Shown here one piece after another: positions 1 through 7,130 of a stretch of 64,000 bases of DNA. Location of the stretch: NCBI RefSeq assembly GCF_001886815.1, contig NZ_CP018099.1:620001-684000 (forward strand), read 5' to 3'. The DNA comes from Caldithrix abyssi DSM 13497. GTDB taxonomy: Bacteria > Calditrichota > Calditrichia > Calditrichales > Calditrichaceae. Under the pieces are notes generated by a model. It searched no databases and had not been told where the DNA came from. It saw only the letters and a program-made list of their open reading frames with translations. Each line of letters opens with the position of its first letter. Position 1 is the stretch's first letter. The position numbers were made by a program, and so were the translations under genes.

Positions 1-606
1 GGCCGAACAGCTGCGCTCCAGCCAGCGCCACGGAAGACGCCGCGCCAGCAGTTGAAAGGGCCAGCTATTGGACGGGTAGCCTAAAGAACGCAACAAGTGC
101 TCGTAAAAGGCCTGTTCAAAGGTCTCGCTTTCCAGAAAGTGCTGAAAATAGCGGATTTTTAGATGTAAGCGTTCGAGGGCAAGGCTCTGCACAGCCTCTT
201 TGTTTAAAACGGCGGGCGGGCGGCACAAAACCCGCGCGCTTTGCAAAGCAGAAGGGAAGTCTTCCGGCGCCAGACGAATGGTGGGAATGGCCCGGCCGCT
301 TAAGGGAGCTGCCACCGTAGCCCGGCTGGATGGCGCGGGCTGTAAAACCACGTGCAGGCAGACGTTCTTAAAAAACGGATCCAGATGGTGGTGGTGAGCG
401 TACCAGTCCTGCAGCCGCAGGTGCATCTCCACATCGCCGCTGATGCGGACATCGTCCAGCTCAAACAAAGCGGAAACAAAATCAGGACCGCGCTGTAAAT
501 TAAGCCGGCCGGCATCCAGCACGCGTAACCGATGGGGCCCCGCCGTAACCGCCTGCCCCGTTCGCGCCAGATTTTGCCACAGAGCGTACAGTTGCGCTTC
601 TTGCAT
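1..606 (-). CDS. DUF2851 family protein (C-terminus outside window)
   Basis: The frame is open from an ATG at 606 to base 1, giving the first 202 residues. The protein starts MQEAQLYALWQNL and contains RGPDF (about residues 39-43), a GDVEMH motif and a DWYAHHHHLD stretch followed by NVCLHVV. This order (GPDF, GDVE-H, DW-H-H-D, NV-LHVV) is the N-terminal signature of DUF2851, a family of unknown function common in Bacteroidota and relatives. Function is not known and none is inferred. It is transcribed away from the XRE gene at 687 across an 80-bp gap that holds a small palindrome. Confidence 0.8.
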   Translation of the reverse strand, partial: MQEAQLYALWQNLARTGQAVTAGPHRLRVLDAGRLNLQRGPDFVSALFELDDVRISGDVEMHLRLQDWYAHHHHLDPFFKNVCLHVVLQPAPSSRATVAAPLSGRAIPTIRLAPEDFPSALQSARVLCRPPAVLNKEAVQSLALERLHLKIRYFQHFLESETFEQAFYEHLLRSLGYPSNSWPFQLLARRLPWRWLERSCSA

Positions 607-628
607 TTTTGAAATTTTCTTAATAACT

Positions 629-640
629 TTACGAACGTAA
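629..640. promoter_or_regulatory. Inverted repeat between divergent genes, possible operator
   Basis: TTACG-AA-CGTAA is a perfect 5-bp inverted repeat with a 2-bp spacer. It lies 22 bp upstream of the DUF2851 start and about 46 bp upstream of the XRE start. A short palindrome between a repressor-like gene and its divergent neighbour is a typical autoregulatory operator position. The assignment rests on position and symmetry only. Confidence 0.3.
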
Positions 641-686
641 TTTAATATGACAATCGTGGTATTGCAAATATAATCGGATATAACGA

Positions 687-1049
687 ATGGAAATGATTCG
701 TCAGGATGAAGTGGCGCGGCGCATTGAAATGATCCGTCGCCAGCAGGGTTTGACCCAGCTACAGCTGGCGCGCGCCTTGCATGTCAGTCAGGCGGCGATC
801 AGCAAGTATTTAAAAGAGCGCATTCCGCCGGCCGAGGTTCTGTACCGTCTGGCCCGCCTGGGGCAGACCACCGTGGAGTGGATTCTGACGGGGGAAAAGA
901 CTTACTGGTTTGGCCGACAGGAGGGGCAGGTGCAGGAAACGGGCGCAACGTACGATGCCGATCTGGCGCTGGCCAAAAAAATTTCGGCCCTGCCGGCAGA
1001 GGCGCGGCAGGCGGTTATTGTCTTGATTGATTTGCTGAAAAAGGATTAA
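687..1049 (+). CDS. XRE-family helix-turn-helix regulator
   Basis: A 120-residue protein with one Cro/CI-type HTH at about residues 10-65; the GLTQLQLARALHVSQAAISK stretch is the turn and recognition helix. A short C-terminal tail (about 85-120) ends in a helix rich in Leu/Ile/Val that may mediate dimerisation. The start could be ATG 687 or ATG 693; neither has a clear ribosome site. Its stop overlaps the stop of the convergent NlpC gene by a few bases. It probably represses itself and perhaps the divergent DUF2851 gene; the ligand is unknown. Confidence 0.85.
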   Translation: MEMIRQDEVARRIEMIRRQQGLTQLQLARALHVSQAAISKYLKERIPPAEVLYRLARLGQTTVEWILTGEKTYWFGRQEGQVQETGATYDADLALAKKISALPAEARQAVIVLIDLLKKD

Positions 1050-1522
1050 CGCAGTACGCGTTTGATGACCACCACGTGTCGCCGGTAATACGGATCATCC
1101 AGGCGGTCGATCACCACACCGCGGCGTGTGGAGGCGTGGATAAATTCCCCCGCGCCCAGGTAAACGCCCACGTGTTCGATGCGCTCGTCGCCGGCGAAAC
1201 GAAAAAAGATTAAATCGCCGGCTTTTAAATACGGAGCGTGAACGGAGTAGCCCAGGCGGCGCTGGTCATTGGCCGCGCGCGGAAGCCGGTAAGAAAAAAC
1301 CTCTTCGTACAGGCGGCAGGCCAGGCCCGAGCAGTCGATGCCGCGCGCATCATTGCCTCCGTATTGATAGGGCGTTCCCAGCCACTTTTCAGCGGCTTTG
1401 CGCAGGCCTGCATTGCTGGCCGATGGGGCGGCGGGTAAGGAAATGTCCGAACGGTATTGCACGGCGCAGGCCGTCAGTAGAAAAAGACTCAATAAGAATG
1501 GGGGGAAGAAGGAGCGAAACAT
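1046..1522 (-). CDS. NlpC/P60-family cell-wall hydrolase, lipoprotein
   Basis: A 158-residue exported protein. The hydrophobic N-terminus ends in the lipobox LTAC with Cys19 as the lipidation site. The NlpC/P60 domain spans about residues 38-158, with the catalytic Cys64 in GIDCSGLACR, His117 in EHVGVYLG and His129 in GEFIHAS. Length and layout match small Spr/NlpC-type peptidoglycan endopeptidases that cut the stem peptide. It is the last gene of a minus-strand run: only 3 bp separate its start from the stop of the prenyl synthase gene. Substrate specificity cannot be read from the sequence. Confidence 0.9.
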   Translation of the reverse strand: MFRSFFPPFLLSLFLLTACAVQYRSDISLPAAPSASNAGLRKAAEKWLGTPYQYGGNDARGIDCSGLACRLYEEVFSYRLPRAANDQRRLGYSVHAPYLKAGDLIFFRFAGDERIEHVGVYLGAGEFIHASTRRGVVIDRLDDPYYRRHVVVIKRVLR

Positions 1523-1525
1523 GGT

Positions 1526-2479
1526 TTACCAGCAGCGGTTTTGGATCAAATCCGTCAGTTCTTGCAGTTTTTGATTACTTTCGTTCTGCGGCAGTTCCTT
1601 TAAAGCCTGACGGGCTCTGTTGAAAAAATCACGATACATGTTTTGCACCTGGTTTAAAATTCCCGTTTCGTTCAGAGCGCGTTTAAATTCTTCGAAAGTC
1701 AGGTCGTCCACCTTTTGCCGCAGCTCGCGGCGCAGGCGGATGGATAAAACGGTTTGTTTGTGCATTTGCCAGTCGCTGCCCACCGTTTTGCCCAGCTTGG
1801 ACTCGTCGGCCATGATGTCCAGCACGTCGTCCTGGATTTGAAAAGCCATGCCCAGATTGTAGCCGAATTGTCGAAAGCGTTCAATGTTTTCCGCCGCGGC
1901 GCTGGCCGAAAGCGCGCCCAGCTCGCAGGAAAGTTCGATCAATACAGCGGTTTTTCTGCGGATCATTTCCAGATATTGCTCTTCGCTCACCTCGGATTGC
2001 GTTTCGAACATTTTGTCCAGCCCCTGGCCTTCGCAAATGATAAGCATCACGTCGGTAAAGCGACGCATCATGGTCAAAAGGTCTCCTTCCGGCGCTTCCA
2101 GCAGCTTTTTAAAGGCCAGGCCCATCAGCCCGTCACCGGCCAGAATGGCGGTGGCCACGTCCCACTTTTTATGGACGGTGGGCTGACCGCGCCGCAGAGC
2201 GTCGTTATCCATAATATCATCGTGCACCAGGGTAAAGTTGTGCAGCAATTCCACGGCCAGAGCGGGGTAAAGAGCGCTGTTTAAACGACCTCCGCAGGTC
2301 TGATTGGCCAGAATGGTTAGCAGCGGCCGAATTCGCTTGCCCGGCAGGGTCAGCACATATTGAATCGGCTCGTAAAATAAAGGCACCTGATGTTTTTGAC
2401 CGATGGCCACCAGGCGCTCCTGAAATTGATCGAGCAAAGGTTTTAAATCATTGAAAAAAATTTTTGCCTGTTGCGACAT
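1526..2479 (-). CDS. Polyprenyl diphosphate synthase (trans, all-E type)
   Basis: A 317-residue class I isoprenyl diphosphate synthase. Visible signatures are GKRIRP (about 47-52), the first aspartate-rich motif DDIMD (87-91) followed by RRGQPT, and the second motif DDVLD (217-221) preceded by FQIQ. These bind Mg2+ and the allylic diphosphate. It makes a C15 to C40 chain for quinone or lipid-carrier use; the residues before the first motif (NFTLVH) do not settle chain length here. The ATG at 2479 overlaps the upstream gene's stop as TGATG, so translation is probably coupled; a TTG one codon earlier is the other possible start. Confidence 0.88.
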   Translation of the reverse strand: MSQQAKIFFNDLKPLLDQFQERLVAIGQKHQVPLFYEPIQYVLTLPGKRIRPLLTILANQTCGGRLNSALYPALAVELLHNFTLVHDDIMDNDALRRGQPTVHKKWDVATAILAGDGLMGLAFKKLLEAPEGDLLTMMRRFTDVMLIICEGQGLDKMFETQSEVSEEQYLEMIRRKTAVLIELSCELGALSASAAAENIERFRQFGYNLGMAFQIQDDVLDIMADESKLGKTVGSDWQMHKQTVLSIRLRRELRQKVDDLTFEEFKRALNETGILNQVQNMYRDFFNRARQALKELPQNESNQKLQELTDLIQNRCW

Positions 2480-2937
2480 CAATACTCAAACCGGTTTTTG
2501 ATAATATCCATGATCTCTTCGCGTGTTTTGGCCTGCAAGAGCATTTCACGAATTTCTTTTTTCTTTAAATTGCGTGAAATAACGGCCAGGGTCTGGATGT
2601 GCGGGCCGGAGGTATCGCGCGGCGAAAGCACAAGAAAAATAAGGTGCGCGGGCTTGCCGTCCAGCGATTCAAAATCGACGCCATTTTTTTTGACGCCAAA
2701 GGCAATTTCCAGCCGGTTTACGCCGTCTGTTTTGGCGTGCGGAATGGCCAGCCCGTTCTCCAGGCCGGTGCTTAAATAGCCTTCGCGGGCCAATACGTCC
2801 TGTAAGGCCACTTCGCGGTCCACCAGACGTTTGTTCTTATCCAGCAGATCCAGTAATTCTTCGATGATTTGAAATTTTGTCTGCCCTTTCAAATCCGGTT
2901 CAATGTGCTCAATGGGTAAAAAATCATATAGTTTCAT
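2479..2937 (-). CDS. PTS EIIA domain protein (fructose/nitrogen-regulatory type)
   Basis: A 152-residue EIIA domain of the mannitol/fructose family. The phosphorylatable His67 lies in the motif GLAIPHAKTDGV. The start is set by a GGAGG ribosome site 7-8 bp upstream of the ATG at 2937; a longer upstream frame lacks one. Such stand-alone EIIA proteins either feed a sugar transporter or, like PtsN, act as regulators of potassium, nitrogen or stress functions. No EIIB, EIIC or HPr gene lies in the window, which favours a regulatory role. It begins the operon with the prenyl synthase and the NlpC lipoprotein. Confidence 0.85.
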   Translation of the reverse strand: MKLYDFLPIEHIEPDLKGQTKFQIIEELLDLLDKNKRLVDREVALQDVLAREGYLSTGLENGLAIPHAKTDGVNRLEIAFGVKKNGVDFESLDGKPAHLIFLVLSPRDTSGPHIQTLAVISRNLKKKEIREMLLQAKTREEIMDIIKNRFEY

Positions 2938-3048
2938 ATTTGCCTCCGTTTTCCTAAAATATAAAAATTTATTCAATAATAAAAATATTGTCAAAAAATT
3001 AGTGATTTTTTTTCTGCCCGCCTTTAGCGAATAAAAAGAGAGGGCAGA

Positions 3049-3138
3049 ATGGAACAGGAATTTTCATGGCGGGGATGGCGTCGATTATTCTGGTTTTTTT
3101 CATTTTTTTTTATATTGGCTCTACTGGGATTTTTGTGA
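3049..3138 (+). pseudogene. Possible tiny membrane-protein ORF cut by the ISL3 element
   Basis: A 29-codon ORF starts MEQEFSWRGWRRLFWFF and is preceded by AGAGAGGG at a usable distance. It runs into the left end of the insertion sequence at 3117 and stops inside it. If the element and one target duplication are removed in silico, the frame continues to TAG near 4505, about 54 codons. The downstream part overlaps sequence resembling a dispersed repeat, so the longer frame may be chance. Confidence 0.22.
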
Positions 3139-4404
3139 AAAACAAAAATAATCCTTAGATTGAGTTTATGAAAGATAAAGAATTATTTAAACAGATTTTG
3201 GGACTTTCGCATCCCTGGGAAGTGTCTAAAGTTGACTTAGATATTGCGAATGAGGAAGTAGAAATAGAGATTATCTATAAGTCAAAAAAAGGTTTTTGTC
3301 CCGAATGCGAAGTGGAATATGATATTTATGATCATCGCGAAAAACGTCGTTGGCGGCATTTGGATACATGCCAAATGAAGACCTATATTGTCTGCAAAGT
3401 ACCCCGCATTAAATGCAAGGAACATGGAGTAAAAACGATCAAAGTACCTTGGGCAGAAAAGTCGAGTCGAACGACTTTATTATTTGAACGTTTTGCTATT
3501 GAGTTATTACTGGCCTCCAAAAACCAGAGCAAAACGGCACAATTTTTACGGATCAGCTTTGATATGCTTCATCATATAATGAGCAAAGCAGTGGAACGCG
3601 GGCTATCACGCCGAACGGAAGAGGACATTAAATATATCGGGATAGATGAGAAGAGTATGAAAAGAGGTCATACTTATGTAAGCGTATTATCCGATAGTGA
3701 AAGAAGACGTGTAATAGATGTAAGTGAAGGTCGCACAACAAGCTCTGCCAGTTCGTTAATAAACAAGGGATTAACAGAGAAACAAAAGGAGGGCCTCAAA
3801 GCGGTCAGTATGGATATGTGGAAAGCTTTTATTAAAGCTGTTCAAAAGGAGCTTCCCAATGCTTCCATAGTGCATGACAAATTTCATATAATGAAGTATT
3901 TAAATGATGGAGTGGATAAAACCAGACGAGAGGAAGCCCGTAAATTACAAAAATCTAATGATAAAACCTTAGTGAAAAGTAAATATTTATTTTTAAAGAA
4001 TCCGGAAAATATGACGGACAAGCAATTATCGCGTTTCAGAAAAATTCAAGAACTTAACCTTATCACTTCCCAGGCTTGGGCGGCCAAAGAGAACTTCAAA
4101 GAATTCTTTAGGAGTGAAACAATAAATGATGCGAAATTCTTTTTTGCGGAATGGTATCAGGATATTAAGGGACGTTCTTTAAATAAAATGATTAAAGTAG
4201 CAAAAATGCTCATTGCTCATTCAGATGGCTTATTAAACTATATAAGATATCAGATAGATAATTCAGTAGCCAAATGGTTGAACGGCAAGATACAGGAGAT
4301 AAAAACAGTTGGTAGAGGCTTTAGAAAATTTGAAAATTTTAGGATAGCAATACTTTTCTTTCTTGGTAAATTAGACCTTTTTCCACAGGAATCCCAGTAG
4401 AGCC
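3117..4404 (+). mobile_element. ISL3-family insertion sequence, complete
   Basis: About 1288 bp bounded by terminal inverted repeats that start GGCTCTACTGGGATT; roughly 25 bp match with three mismatches. The 8 bp on each side (3109-3116 and 4405-4412) are identical, TTTATATT, a perfect target duplication of the length expected for ISL3 elements. One transposase gene fills the element, and its stop codon lies inside the right inverted repeat. The intact ends, open frame and perfect duplication suggest a recent insertion. Confidence 0.92.
3168..4400 (+). CDS. ISL3-family transposase
   Basis: A 410-residue transposase. The N-terminus holds a zinc-ribbon-like cluster (CPECEVEYD and, further on, KCKEHG), followed by a helical DNA-binding part and the DDE catalytic domain. 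The first Asp lies in YIGIDEKSMKRG and the second in VSMDMWKAF, with VHDKFHIMKYLN downstream, all standard ISL3 motifs. Length fits the family. The gene has no strong ribosome site, as is usual for IS transposases. Its last residues and TAG stop are encoded by the right terminal inverted repeat. It is more AT-rich than the flanking genes. Confidence 0.93.
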   Translation: MKDKELFKQILGLSHPWEVSKVDLDIANEEVEIEIIYKSKKGFCPECEVEYDIYDHREKRRWRHLDTCQMKTYIVCKVPRIKCKEHGVKTIKVPWAEKSSRTTLLFERFAIELLLASKNQSKTAQFLRISFDMLHHIMSKAVERGLSRRTEEDIKYIGIDEKSMKRGHTYVSVLSDSERRRVIDVSEGRTTSSASSLINKGLTEKQKEGLKAVSMDMWKAFIKAVQKELPNASIVHDKFHIMKYLNDGVDKTRREEARKLQKSNDKTLVKSKYLFLKNPENMTDKQLSRFRKIQELNLITSQAWAAKENFKEFFRSETINDAKFFFAEWYQDIKGRSLNKMIKVAKMLIAHSDGLLNYIRYQIDNSVAKWLNGKIQEIKTVGRGFRKFENFRIAILFFLGKLDLFPQESQ

Positions 4405-4553
4405 TTTATATTTTATCAGTGGTTCACTCTAAAAAAAGTGATTTGTCATTCGAACGAAGAGAGAGAGCTTTTAAAGGATTTTCTTACCGGAATCGTAGAA
4501 AAACCTTTTTAGAGCGAACGCATCATTGTTTTGATTTGTAAAGGAGTTTTGAC

Positions 4554-4856
4554 ATGAAGCAAGTTTGCCCGCAATGCGCCACGCCGATTTCCCGTCGCTG
4601 GTTATTATTGGGTTCTCCGGGCGAGACATATACCTGCCCGAATTGTAAGACGAATTTTCAATGGACGGGAAAACGCTACCTGGTAAGTTTTCTGGCCGGC
4701 TTACTGGGCGCTTTACCCATTCTTCTTTTCTTTTATTTTGATCTTAAGGGGCTTTCTCTTTTGACGGTTGGATTAATCTATCTGGGAATTTTAGCCTTTG
4801 ACATCTTCTTTGTCCTGGCCGTACCGGGTCAGTTCCGCGCCCGCGGCAGAGCGTAG
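4554..4856 (+). CDS. Small zinc-ribbon protein with two membrane helices
   Basis: A 100-residue protein with a good AAAGGAG ribosome site. CPQC (Cys5/Cys8) and CPNC (Cys28/Cys31) form a probable zinc ribbon facing the cytoplasm, followed by two hydrophobic helices at about 44-63 and 67-91 and a short basic tail. The layout resembles many unnamed small membrane proteins of Bacteroidota-like genomes. No function is recognised. It stands alone, downstream of the insertion sequence and upstream of a repeat-rich spacer. Confidence 0.7.
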   Translation: MKQVCPQCATPISRRWLLLGSPGETYTCPNCKTNFQWTGKRYLVSFLAGLLGALPILLFFYFDLKGLSLLTVGLIYLGILAFDIFFVLAVPGQFRARGRA

Positions 4857-5054
4857 ATTGGGGACAGAACGCTCCGCATGGTAATAACGCGAAACCTTTA
4901 AGAGAAATTGATAGCCGGCTGAAGCCATTCATTCCGGGTCGCGCCTGGTCGTTGTGCTACGTCAAATAGCTATTTGCGCAGCTTACGTCGTAAGACCGGA
5001 GGGCTTTCCCATAGGTTTCGACGTTTAATTTTAAACCGCTCAATTAAATTCAAA

Positions 5055-5215
5055 GGCAGCAAAGCCGCAACCTAAAACAACCGCAATGCGTGCAAAGTAA
5101 TTCTCTCGCAGATTACGCCAATAATCGCAGAAAAAGATTAAACAAATTATTTTAAGCAACCACAGAGCGCACAGAGAAGTCGCAAAGGCGCAAAGAATGT
5201 TAAAAATTAAATTGC
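5055..5215 (+). repeat. Partial copy of the composite interspersed repeat (left part only)
   Basis: Begins GGCAGCAAAGCCGCAACC and runs through the phrases CGCAGATTACGCCAATAATC and AAGCAACCACAGAGCGC to AAAATTAAATTGCC. The same succession recurs at 41904, 42095 and, reversed, at 58750-58910. The right half found in the other copies (MITE-1, 8-bp tandem block, GC palindrome) is missing here. It does not encode a protein. Confidence 0.75.
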
Positions 5216-5812
5216 CAGGGGAAGTTGAGCCTATAAGATTATTTCAGGGGTGATAGATATTTCCTGGCTGTCCATTAACTCATAAATTTGAGTTTGTTAG
5301 GGCAGACCCGAGCCTCTTACACTCTTATACTATTATACTCTGACACTTTTTCTGCCCAACGGTGGCAGGCATTTCCCGGAGTGGCCCTCACCCCATGGCC
5401 CCCTCACCCAGAATAAAAGTTTGGGAGAGCGAGACATTTGCCGGCGGGTAATTTTCCCGACAGTGTCTTCGATTTCTGGCACGAAGGTAGGCGTTGCGGA
5501 TTGGAGGAAAGAGTCTGTTTTTGAAGGATGTTATCCCGTTGTTCATTGGCGTAAACCGTTGAAACGGTTTCCCCTTCCTTTCTACAATCCTCTCATTAAT
5601 CATCCATCTTACTCTTTCCTCCTGTAAACGAAATACGATCTTTGATAATGTTGGATTTAATTGATTTATGTATTTTAAAATGATATATTGATTCAAAGAA
5701 AAGGATTAATCTGATGTATATTCAAAGTGTATTTTTTTTACAAAACGGATTTTAAAACTTCTTTTTTTTAAAATTTTTAGCAAATTGAGGAATTTCCTCG
5801 AAAGGAGGCGTA
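5216..5812. other. Intergenic region, no gene recognised
   Basis: No frame with credible coding features is visible. It holds a CCCTCACCC-type stretch near 5387-5410 and a near-perfect palindrome AAACCGTT-GA-AACGGTTT at 5553-5570, both of the kind found in dispersed bacterial repeats. The last 80 bp are AT-rich and end in the strong AAAGGAGG ribosome site of the next gene, so the promoter of that gene probably lies at about 5640-5780. Confidence 0.5.
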
Positions 5813-6244
5813 ATGCCTAAACGATTAACAACCATCCGCCTGGGCGAAATAACCGATAAGCAGATCAAAGATTTTACGGATCTGGGTTATACGGTAACGC
5901 AATTAATAGCCATGGCCATCGACCGGTTTCACCATAAAGAATTGCGCAATGAGCAGGACAGCAGTCTGTTCGCTCCCATTTACAGCCAGATTTTTCATCT
6001 CTGTGAGGCGCATGAAAACGACGCGATTGAGGTTATGCGGCAGAATAAAATTTTTCATTTAAACCCCATTACTTACGACGAATTAAAGCCTGATGAGGCG
6101 TTTTATGTGGAAATCGGTCACTTAATCCGCCCGCCGTTTACGCGCGTTGATTTTGAAACGTCAAAAACAGAAGATCAAAAGACAAGCCCGCGCAAATTTT
6201 GTCGGGGAATGCTGGTAGCCGCGCCAAGTTTTAGCCTTGCTTAA
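5813..6244 (+). CDS. Ribbon-helix-helix-like protein of unknown function
   Basis: A 143-residue protein with a very strong ribosome site (AAAGGAGG, 5-6 bp before ATG). The N-terminus, KRLTTIRLGEITDKQIKDF followed by a helix with TVTQLIAMAIDRF, has the strand-helix-helix look of a MetJ/Arc DNA-binding domain (about residues 4-43). The remaining 100 residues are soluble and match no family I recognise. It may be a small regulator, but the fold is judged from pattern only. The nearest genes are more than 350 bp away on both sides. Confidence 0.6.
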   Translation: MPKRLTTIRLGEITDKQIKDFTDLGYTVTQLIAMAIDRFHHKELRNEQDSSLFAPIYSQIFHLCEAHENDAIEVMRQNKIFHLNPITYDELKPDEAFYVEIGHLIRPPFTRVDFETSKTEDQKTSPRKFCRGMLVAAPSFSLA

Positions 6245-6604
6245 TTTGAAAGCGCGGCGCCCCGGCGTCAAGTATTCCATTTAAAGTAAAGCGATCTTTT
6301 ATATAAATGCATGATCTCTGAATAACCGGCTAAATTAAAGTTTTTGCAAAAAAGCATTTAAGGCCGCATCTATTCAGCTTTTTTACAGACCAGGCAAAAA
6401 AAATTGATTTTAACCAGGCCAGTGAAGGGATTAAGGGAACTTTGAAAAAAATGATGAATTGAAAAAGTCTAAATAAAAACGGCCGGTAATTAATGTTTGC
6501 AGGCTGCGTAAAGCATAAAAAATTTTTTAAAAAAAATATATTGAAATACGTTTTTTAGTTATTATTTTCGCAAAAGTGTCGATACTTGATGAAGGTTCAG
6601 GAAG
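6245..6604. other. Intergenic region upstream of the kaiB-like gene, possible promoter
   Basis: No protein or RNA gene is visible in these 360 bp. The last 80 bp are very AT-rich. TTGAAA at 6541-6546 and TATTTT at 6563-6568, 16 bp apart, would make a plausible sigma-70-type promoter about 35 bp before the kaiB-like start. This is a pattern match only. Confidence 0.35.
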
Positions 6605-6874
6605 ATGGAGAAGATAATTTTAAAAGTGTTCATTAACAGTTCCTCTGCGGAACAACGAGCCATGGTTCAAAATTTAGGCGAAATTTTAAAGCAAGAATAT
6701 GAGGATAATTTTCATTTAACGGTCTATGATATCCAGCAGGACAAAAAGGAAGCACGCCACTATGGTATCTTAGCGATTCCCACAATTGTCAGGATTAAGC
6801 CACAACCGGAACGTCGTTTTATCGGCAATATTAGCTCCAGGGAAGAAGTTATTTCTTTAATTCAATCGAACTAA
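6605..6874 (+). CDS. KaiB-like thioredoxin-fold protein
   Basis: An 89-residue protein with the KaiB domain over its whole length: KIILKVFINSSSA at the start, TVYDIQQDKKEARHYGI (37-54), LAIPTIVRIKPQPERRFIGN (56-75). The A-I-P-T segment, the P-P pair and the RR-IGN end are family hallmarks. KaiB binds KaiC in the cyanobacterial clock, but many non-cyanobacterial KaiB-like proteins act with histidine kinases or as stress proteins. Here no kaiC is present; the next genes downstream are sensor kinases on the same strand, 256 bp away, which suggests a role in that signalling island. Confidence 0.85.
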   Translation: MEKIILKVFINSSSAEQRAMVQNLGEILKQEYEDNFHLTVYDIQQDKKEARHYGILAIPTIVRIKPQPERRFIGNISSREEVISLIQSN

Positions 6875-7130
6875 GTTAACTGCGGTAATAGCGTACGGTT
6901 TAAATGCTTTAAGTGCCAGCAAACTCGATAAAGGGTAAAATGAGTATCCTTGTAAAAAACAGGAAAATCTGTATTGGTAGCTTTTTTAGGTTTATTTTTA
7001 AAATAAAGCTGCTAACCTGCCTGCGGATAGAAGCAGAGGTTGTTTTAAAAGAGATCGAGAATAAAGATTGGTGTTGCAGATACATTGTGTTAAAATATTT
7101 TCTGTTGTATGTTTTTTAGGGTGATTTAAT

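Noticed and set aside
1754-2284. 176-residue plus-strand frame inside the prenyl synthase
   Set aside because: It is the antisense shadow of a gene whose catalytic motifs are clear.
5388-5696. 102-residue minus-strand frame between repeats
   Set aside because: No ribosome site, no family features, and the end follows a repeat of the CCCTCACCC type. Not kept as a gene.
6913-7119. 68-residue frame between the kaiB-like gene and the first kinase
   Set aside because: Low-complexity, Ile/Lys/Phe-rich, no ribosome site; probably spacer.
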